From the NCBI RefSeq assembly GCF_007489285.1, contig NZ_VLIY01000004.1, forward strand, positions 124,001 to 188,000: a stretch of DNA of 64,000 nt, in the 5' to 3' direction. The DNA is from Skermania sp. ID1734 (GTDB lineage Bacteria > Actinomycetota > Actinomycetes > Mycobacteriales > Mycobacteriaceae). The translations under genes were made by a program, and so were the position numbers. How positions within the stretch are numbered: position 1 is the stretch's first letter; every line of letters begins with the position of its first letter. The notes beneath the pieces are model-generated. The model did not search any database. It saw nothing but the letters and a program-made list of their open reading frames with translations, and was not told the DNA's origin. This document shows, piece by piece, positions 60,248-64,000 of this stretch.

Positions 60248-61005
60248 TCAATGCCGTTGGTAACCCGCAGACCGTCCTGCTGTTCGGCGGCACCTCGGAG
60301 ATCGGCCTTGCCATCTGCGAGGAGTACTTGAAGAAGGCTCCGCTGCGGGTCATCCTCGCTGCGCTGCCCGACGACCCCGGCCGCGACGCGGCGGTTGCTC
60401 AGCTGAAGGCGGCCGGGGCGACCCGCGTCGACCTGGTCGACTTCGACGCCCTCGACACCGGCAGCCACCCGAAGGTGATCGAGCAGGCCTGGGCCGATGG
60501 TGATGTCGACGTGGCCATCGTGGCGTTCGGCATGGACGCCGACGCCGAGGAACTGTGGCAGAACCAGCGCAAGGCCGTGCAGGTCGCCGAGATCAACTAC
60601 ACCGCAGCGGTTTCCGTCGGTGTGCTGGTCGGCGAGCGGATGAAGGCGCAGGGCTACGGCCGGATCATCGCGATGTCGTCGGTGGCCGGCGAGCGGGTGC
60701 GCCGCTCCAACTTCGTCTACGGCTCGTCCAAGGCCGGCCTCGACGGCTTCTACCTCGGACTGGGCGAGGCGCTGCGGCCGTTCGGCGTTCGGGTGCTCGT
60801 CATCCGTCCCGGCCAGGTGCGCACCCGGTTCAGCGCGCACGTCAAGGAAGCGCCGCTGACCGTGGATAAGGACTATGTTGCAGCGCTGGCCGTTCGAGCG
60901 TCGGACAAGGGCAAGGAACTGGTCTGGGCACCGGGTCAGTTCCGGTACGTGATGTCGGCGCTGCGCCATGTGCCGCGCCCGATCTTCCGCAAACTGCCGA
61001 TCTGA
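60244..61005 (+). CDS. dprE2: Decaprenylphosphoryl-2-keto-ribose reductase DprE2
   Basis: A 253-residue SDR (Rv3791-like) that reduces the DprE1 product to decaprenyl-phosphoryl-arabinose. [20 protein letters not shown] is the NAD motif, [20 protein letters not shown] the Ser and YxxxK site, and [13 protein letters not shown] follows. GTG 60244 overlaps the dprE1 stop, so both enzymes are made together. aftA begins 14 bp downstream. Confidence 0.95.
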   Translation: MINAVGNPQTVLLFGGTSEIGLAICEEYLKKAPLRVILAALPDDPGRDAAVAQLKAAGATRVDLVDFDALDTGSHPKVIEQAWADGDVDVAIVAFGMDADAEELWQNQRKAVQVAEINYTAAVSVGVLVGERMKAQGYGRIIAMSSVAGERVRRSNFVYGSSKAGLDGFYLGLGEALRPFGVRVLVIRPGQVRTRFSAHVKEAPLTVDKDYVAALAVRASDKGKELVWAPGQFRYVMSALRHVPRPIFRKLPI

Positions 61006-61019
61006 CGTCCCCGCCCGCC

Positions 61020-62945
61020 GTGATCACGACCGAATTGTCCGCGACACGCCGTCAAACCGCACCATCCGCTCGTGATCACCGCCGGGTAGTGGTGGGGACG
61101 CTTGCGGAAATGGTGGTGGCGGCAATCGTGGCCGCCGTGGTTGCCGCGGTGGGTCTCACGGCGTTCTCAGTGGTGCACTGGCCGGCGTTCAACTCGTCCA
61201 ACGTCACTCGCGCACTGACGACCGTCGGTCAGATTGTTGCCATTGCGGCGCTTGGACTTTCGATCTATCTGCTGCGAATCCGTAAATGGGCGTGGTTTGC
61301 CCGGGTGCTGTCCTGGGCCGCCTTGAGCGGATTCGTCACCGTGACGCTGGGCATGCCGCTCGCGGCTACCAAGCTGTATCTGATGGGCATCTCGGTCGAC
61401 CAGGAGTTTCGCACCGAATACCTGACTCGGCTCACCGACTCGGCCGCGCTCCACGACATGACCTACATCAATCTGCCGCCCTACTACCCGGCCGGCTGGT
61501 TCTGGGTCGGCGGACGGATGGCCGACCTGTTCGGCATGCCGGGCTGGGAAGCGTTCAAGCCGTATGCAATTGGTTCGCTCGCTGTCGCTTCGGTGCTGGC
61601 GTTGGTGTTGTGGAACCGGCTGATCCGCTCGGACTGGGCCATCGTGGTGGCGCTGGCGGGCGCGGCGATCGTGCTGGCCTATGCGTCACCGGAGGCCTAT
61701 GGCGCCGTGATCGCCGTGCTGGTGCCGCCGGTGCTGGTGCTGGCCTGGGGCGGGCTGCACCGGAACTCGGGCGGCTGGGCCGCAGTTGTGGCCAGCGGCA
61801 TCTTCGTGGGTATCGCGGCGACGTTCTACACGCTCTACGCCGGTTTCATCGCTTTCACGGTTGTCGGTCTGGCGGTCGTCGCGGCGCTGCTAAGGGTCCG
61901 GCGCGAGCAGACGTGGCGGGCAGGCCTCGAACAGGTCAAGCGCCTCGTCGTGATCGGCGCGATCGGGCTCGTCATCGCACTGATTGTCTGGACGCCGTAT
62001 CTGCTGGAACTGCGGCACATCAAGCCGTCCCAGAACGGCACTGCGTTCCACTACCTGCCTGAAGCCGGTTCCCAACTGCCGCTGCCCATGCTGCAGTTCA
62101 GCCTGCTCGGTGCATTCTGCCTGCTGGGCACCTTATGGCTGGTGGTCCGCTCGGGCTCGTCGCGGCGCGCACAGAGCCTGGGCGTCGGTGTGGTGGCCAT
62201 CTACGTGTGGTCCTTCGCTTCGATGGCGTTCACCGCCCTCGGTAGCACCTTGCTGAGCTTCCGGCTGGAACCGATCCTGCTGGTGCTGCTCAGCGCCGCT
62301 GGCACGTTCGGGTTCCTCGAGGCGTCGCGGGCAATATTCGCGTCCTTCGGCGACTCGGCGCGGATCAAGTTCGCGGCGCTGGCCCTTGGCATCATCGGCG
62401 CGATCGCGTTCGCGCAGGACATTCCGCACACACTCGCCGCCGAGATCACCACGGCCTATACCGACACCGACGGCAACGGTCACCGCGCGGACGAGCGCCC
62501 ACCGTCGGCAGTCGCGTACTACGGCAAGATCGACTCCGCGATCACCGACCAGCTCCGGAGACAGCGCGACCAAATCGTGGTCCTGACCGCGGACACCAGC
62601 TTCCTCGCCTACTACCCCTACTACGGCTTTCAGGCGCTGACCTCGCATTACGCGAATCCGCTGGCGCACTTCAACGACCGCGCCGCCACGATCAAGCAGT
62701 GGAGCGAACTCGGCACACCGAACGAACTGATCGATGCGCTGGACCACTGCCAGTGGCGGGCGCCGGATGTGTTTTTGTTCCGCCACTCCGCGGACGGGTA
62801 CAGCCTGCGCCTGGCCGAGGACGTTTACCCGAACGATCCCAACGTGCGGCGATACACCGTCACATTCGGAAAGTCGCTGTTTGCTGACTCCCGGTTCGTC
62901 GTCACCGACATCGGTCCTTTCACGCTCGTGACCAGAAACCGATAG
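61020..62945 (+). CDS. aftA: Galactan 5-O-arabinofuranosyltransferase AftA
   Basis: A 641-residue GT-C membrane enzyme (Rv3792-like) that adds the first arabinofuranose to galactan. About ten to eleven hydrophobic helices are followed by a soluble C-terminal domain (about 480-641). MGISVDQEFRTEYLTRLTDS (D127) and YINLPPYYPAGWFWVGGR are the conserved outer-loop segments. GTG start. It completes the dprE1-dprE2-aftA operon, but unlike in mycobacteria is followed by a kinase gene, not embC. Confidence 0.93.
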   Translation: MITTELSATRRQTAPSARDHRRVVVGTLAEMVVAAIVAAVVAAVGLTAFSVVHWPAFNSSNVTRALTTVGQIVAIAALGLSIYLLRIRKWAWFARVLSWAALSGFVTVTLGMPLAATKLYLMGISVDQEFRTEYLTRLTDSAALHDMTYINLPPYYPAGWFWVGGRMADLFGMPGWEAFKPYAIGSLAVASVLALVLWNRLIRSDWAIVVALAGAAIVLAYASPEAYGAVIAVLVPPVLVLAWGGLHRNSGGWAAVVASGIFVGIAATFYTLYAGFIAFTVVGLAVVAALLRVRREQTWRAGLEQVKRLVVIGAIGLVIALIVWTPYLLELRHIKPSQNGTAFHYLPEAGSQLPLPMLQFSLLGAFCLLGTLWLVVRSGSSRRAQSLGVGVVAIYVWSFASMAFTALGSTLLSFRLEPILLVLLSAAGTFGFLEASRAIFASFGDSARIKFAALALGIIGAIAFAQDIPHTLAAEITTAYTDTDGNGHRADERPPSAVAYYGKIDSAITDQLRRQRDQIVVLTADTSFLAYYPYYGFQALTSHYANPLAHFNDRAATIKQWSELGTPNELIDALDHCQWRAPDVFLFRHSADGYSLRLAEDVYPNDPNVRRYTVTFGKSLFADSRFVVTDIGPFTLVTRNR

Positions 62946-62947
62946 CC

Positions 62948-64000
62948 ATGCTGGTGCCGGGCACGATCATCGCCGGCCGCTACCGCTTGACCGAACTGCT
63001 CGCGCGTGGCGGGATGGCCGATGTCTACATCGCCATCGATGAAACGTTGCGACGCCGCGTCGCCGTGAAGCTTTTCCGGCTTGATCCCCATGTCGGCGCC
63101 GACGAGCGTCGCGTGCAGAGCGAAATCCGCACTCTCGCAGCGTTGCATCACCCCGGACTGGTCACCGTGTTCGACGCCGGCGTCACCGACGACATCGGGC
63201 CGTTCCTCGTCATGGAACTGGTCGACGGGCCGACGCTGTCTCGCCAGCTTGCCGTCGGCCCGCTGCCTGCCGACGACACGATGCAGTTGGGCGCGGTGTT
63301 GGCCCGGACGCTGGCGTACGTCCACTCGAACGGCGTCATTCACCGAGACATCAAGCCGGCCAACATCTTGCTCGACTCGACGAACGGCATGGCTCCGAAA
63401 CTCGCCGATTTCGGCATCGCCCGACTACTCGACAGCGCCCGTCTTACCGACCAGGGCGTGACGGTCGGAACGGCCAACTACCTCAGTCCCGAACAGGTCC
63501 GCGACGAACCCGTCGGGCCGCCCGCCGACATCTACGCACTCGGACTCGTACTCATCGAATGCGTGACAGGCCAGGCCGTGTATCCCGGCGGCGGCTCGGA
63601 GGCCGCCCTCGCCCGACTGCAGCGAGGGCCGGCGATTCCGGCTGGGCTGCCGGAGCAGCTGTCCGCCGTCCTGACCATGATGACGCGCGACGATCCCGGG
63701 CAGCGACCGACCGCGGCAGAGGTGGCCGAGCGTCTCGGAGGTGCCAGCCGGCCCATCGCGACCATGGTCGCAACCCGTCCCGTCGGTGCCACAACCCCGC
63801 CAACCACCGTTGCGATACCCCGACGACCAGTGCGGCTCCGCCTGTTGTTGCTGGCCGCAGCCGTCCTGGCCATGCTGCTCATCGCCATCGTCGTGTTCGC
63901 CGCGCGTACCGGCAAGGAGAAGGCGCCCGCGCCGGCGGTACCCCCGACCAGCGTCGTGCCGGTAAGTTCGTCGCTGCCGCCGCCGCCGACATCCGAGCCG
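62948..64000 (+). CDS. Receptor-like Ser/Thr protein kinase, cut by the window end
   Basis: 351 residues are visible. The kinase domain (about 5-265) has the glycine loop LARGGMADVY, ATP lysine K41 (VAVKLF), catalytic H132-R-D134 (HRDIKPANI), D154-F-G156 and SPEQ in place of APE. A single membrane helix at about 297-319 leads into a Pro/Ser/Thr-rich extracellular stretch that runs off the window. PknA/PknB-type kinases regulate envelope synthesis, which fits its place 2 bp after aftA and suggests co-transcription. The external sensor domain cannot be seen. Confidence 0.93.
   Translation, partial: MLVPGTIIAGRYRLTELLARGGMADVYIAIDETLRRRVAVKLFRLDPHVGADERRVQSEIRTLAALHHPGLVTVFDAGVTDDIGPFLVMELVDGPTLSRQLAVGPLPADDTMQLGAVLARTLAYVHSNGVIHRDIKPANILLDSTNGMAPKLADFGIARLLDSARLTDQGVTVGTANYLSPEQVRDEPVGPPADIYALGLVLIECVTGQAVYPGGGSEAALARLQRGPAIPAGLPEQLSAVLTMMTRDDPGQRPTAAEVAERLGGASRPIATMVATRPVGATTPPTTVAIPRRPVRLRLLLLAAAVLAMLLIAIVVFAARTGKEKAPAPAVPPTSVVPVSSSLPPPPTSEP

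Overview
The window looks like chromosomal DNA from a high-GC, mycolic-acid-containing actinobacterium (order Mycobacteriales, nearer Nocardia/Rhodococcus-type genomes than the tubercle bacillus; the genus cannot be fixed from sequence alone). The evidence is the mycolyl-arabinogalactan machinery: galactan exporter (wzm/wzt), galactofuranosyltransferases glfT1 and glfT2, dTDP-rhamnose genes rmlA/B/C, dprE1/dprE2, an AftA-type arabinofuranosyltransferase, an Rv3789-like GtrA protein and four Ag85-type mycolyltransferases. The gene order follows the M. tuberculosis Rv3752c-Rv3808c region in broken blocks.

Layout. 1-2.7 kb: right end of an integrated element (Prim-Pol replication protein, small ORF, excisionase; divergently an XRE regulator and a tyrosine integrase) abutting the 3' end of tRNA-Ser(CGA). 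2.7-5.7 kb: housekeeping block tadA, tadA-associated gene, tyrA, glycolipid-binding-like protein. 5.7-8.3 kb: restriction-modification cassette (C5 methyltransferase, putative endonuclease, Vsr) with two 76-bp MIRU-like repeats at the methyltransferase/endonuclease junction. 8.3-16.6 kb: membrane protein, DUF2236 oxygenase, bluB, lipoprotein, APC permease, mycolyltransferase, MBL hydrolase, and an iron-storage pair bfd-bfr behind an IdeR-type box. 16.6-22.7 kb: a GntR regulator and a divergent six-gene operon for oxidation and ring cleavage of an aromatic compound. 22.7-31.0 kb: lipoprotein, tRNA-Arg(ACG), tRNA-Ser(GCT), dienelactone hydrolase-like protein, Pat/HisC-like aminotransferase, two overlapping mycolyltransferases, F420-type oxidoreductase, a Fic protein in a locally AT-rich patch, tRNA-Ser(TGA).

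31.0-42.3 kb: MarR, quinone oxidoreductase, lysine-less cysteine desulfurase homologue, proteasome activator bpa, then wzm-wzt-glfT1 and, further on, glfT2 on the other strand. 42.3-48.3 kb: four tandem 77-bp MIRU-like repeats and a five-gene translationally coupled glycosylation cluster (GT-C-like membrane protein, GtrB-type transferase, epimerase, GtrA, GT2). 48.3-55.6 kb: Uma2 protein, rmlB, esterase, rmlA-rmlC, DUF72 protein, hydrolase and hypothetical genes. 55.6-64 kb: mycolyltransferase, Rv3789-like GtrA, two SRPBCC genes with an ArsR regulator, dprE1-dprE2-aftA, and a Ser/Thr kinase cut by the window end.

How it fits together: RmlA/B/C supply rhamnose for the arabinogalactan linker; GlfT1/GlfT2 build galactan, which Wzm/Wzt export; DprE1/DprE2 make decaprenyl-phosphoryl-arabinose, which AftA uses to prime arabinan; the mycolyltransferases attach mycolates. 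Notable non-coding features are the two MIRU-like loci, a pair of near-identical 48-bp nested palindromes at gene 3' ends (23.6 and 40.3 kb), a 62-bp inverted repeat at 22.7 kb, and several operator-like palindromes. No CRISPR array or rRNA gene was seen. The only stretches of about 300 bases or more without a gene are 42251-42694 (mostly repeat array) and 55494-55792 (terminator plus upstream region of a mycolyltransferase); 50894-51178 is a divergent promoter region between the esterase and rmlA in which I recognise no motif.
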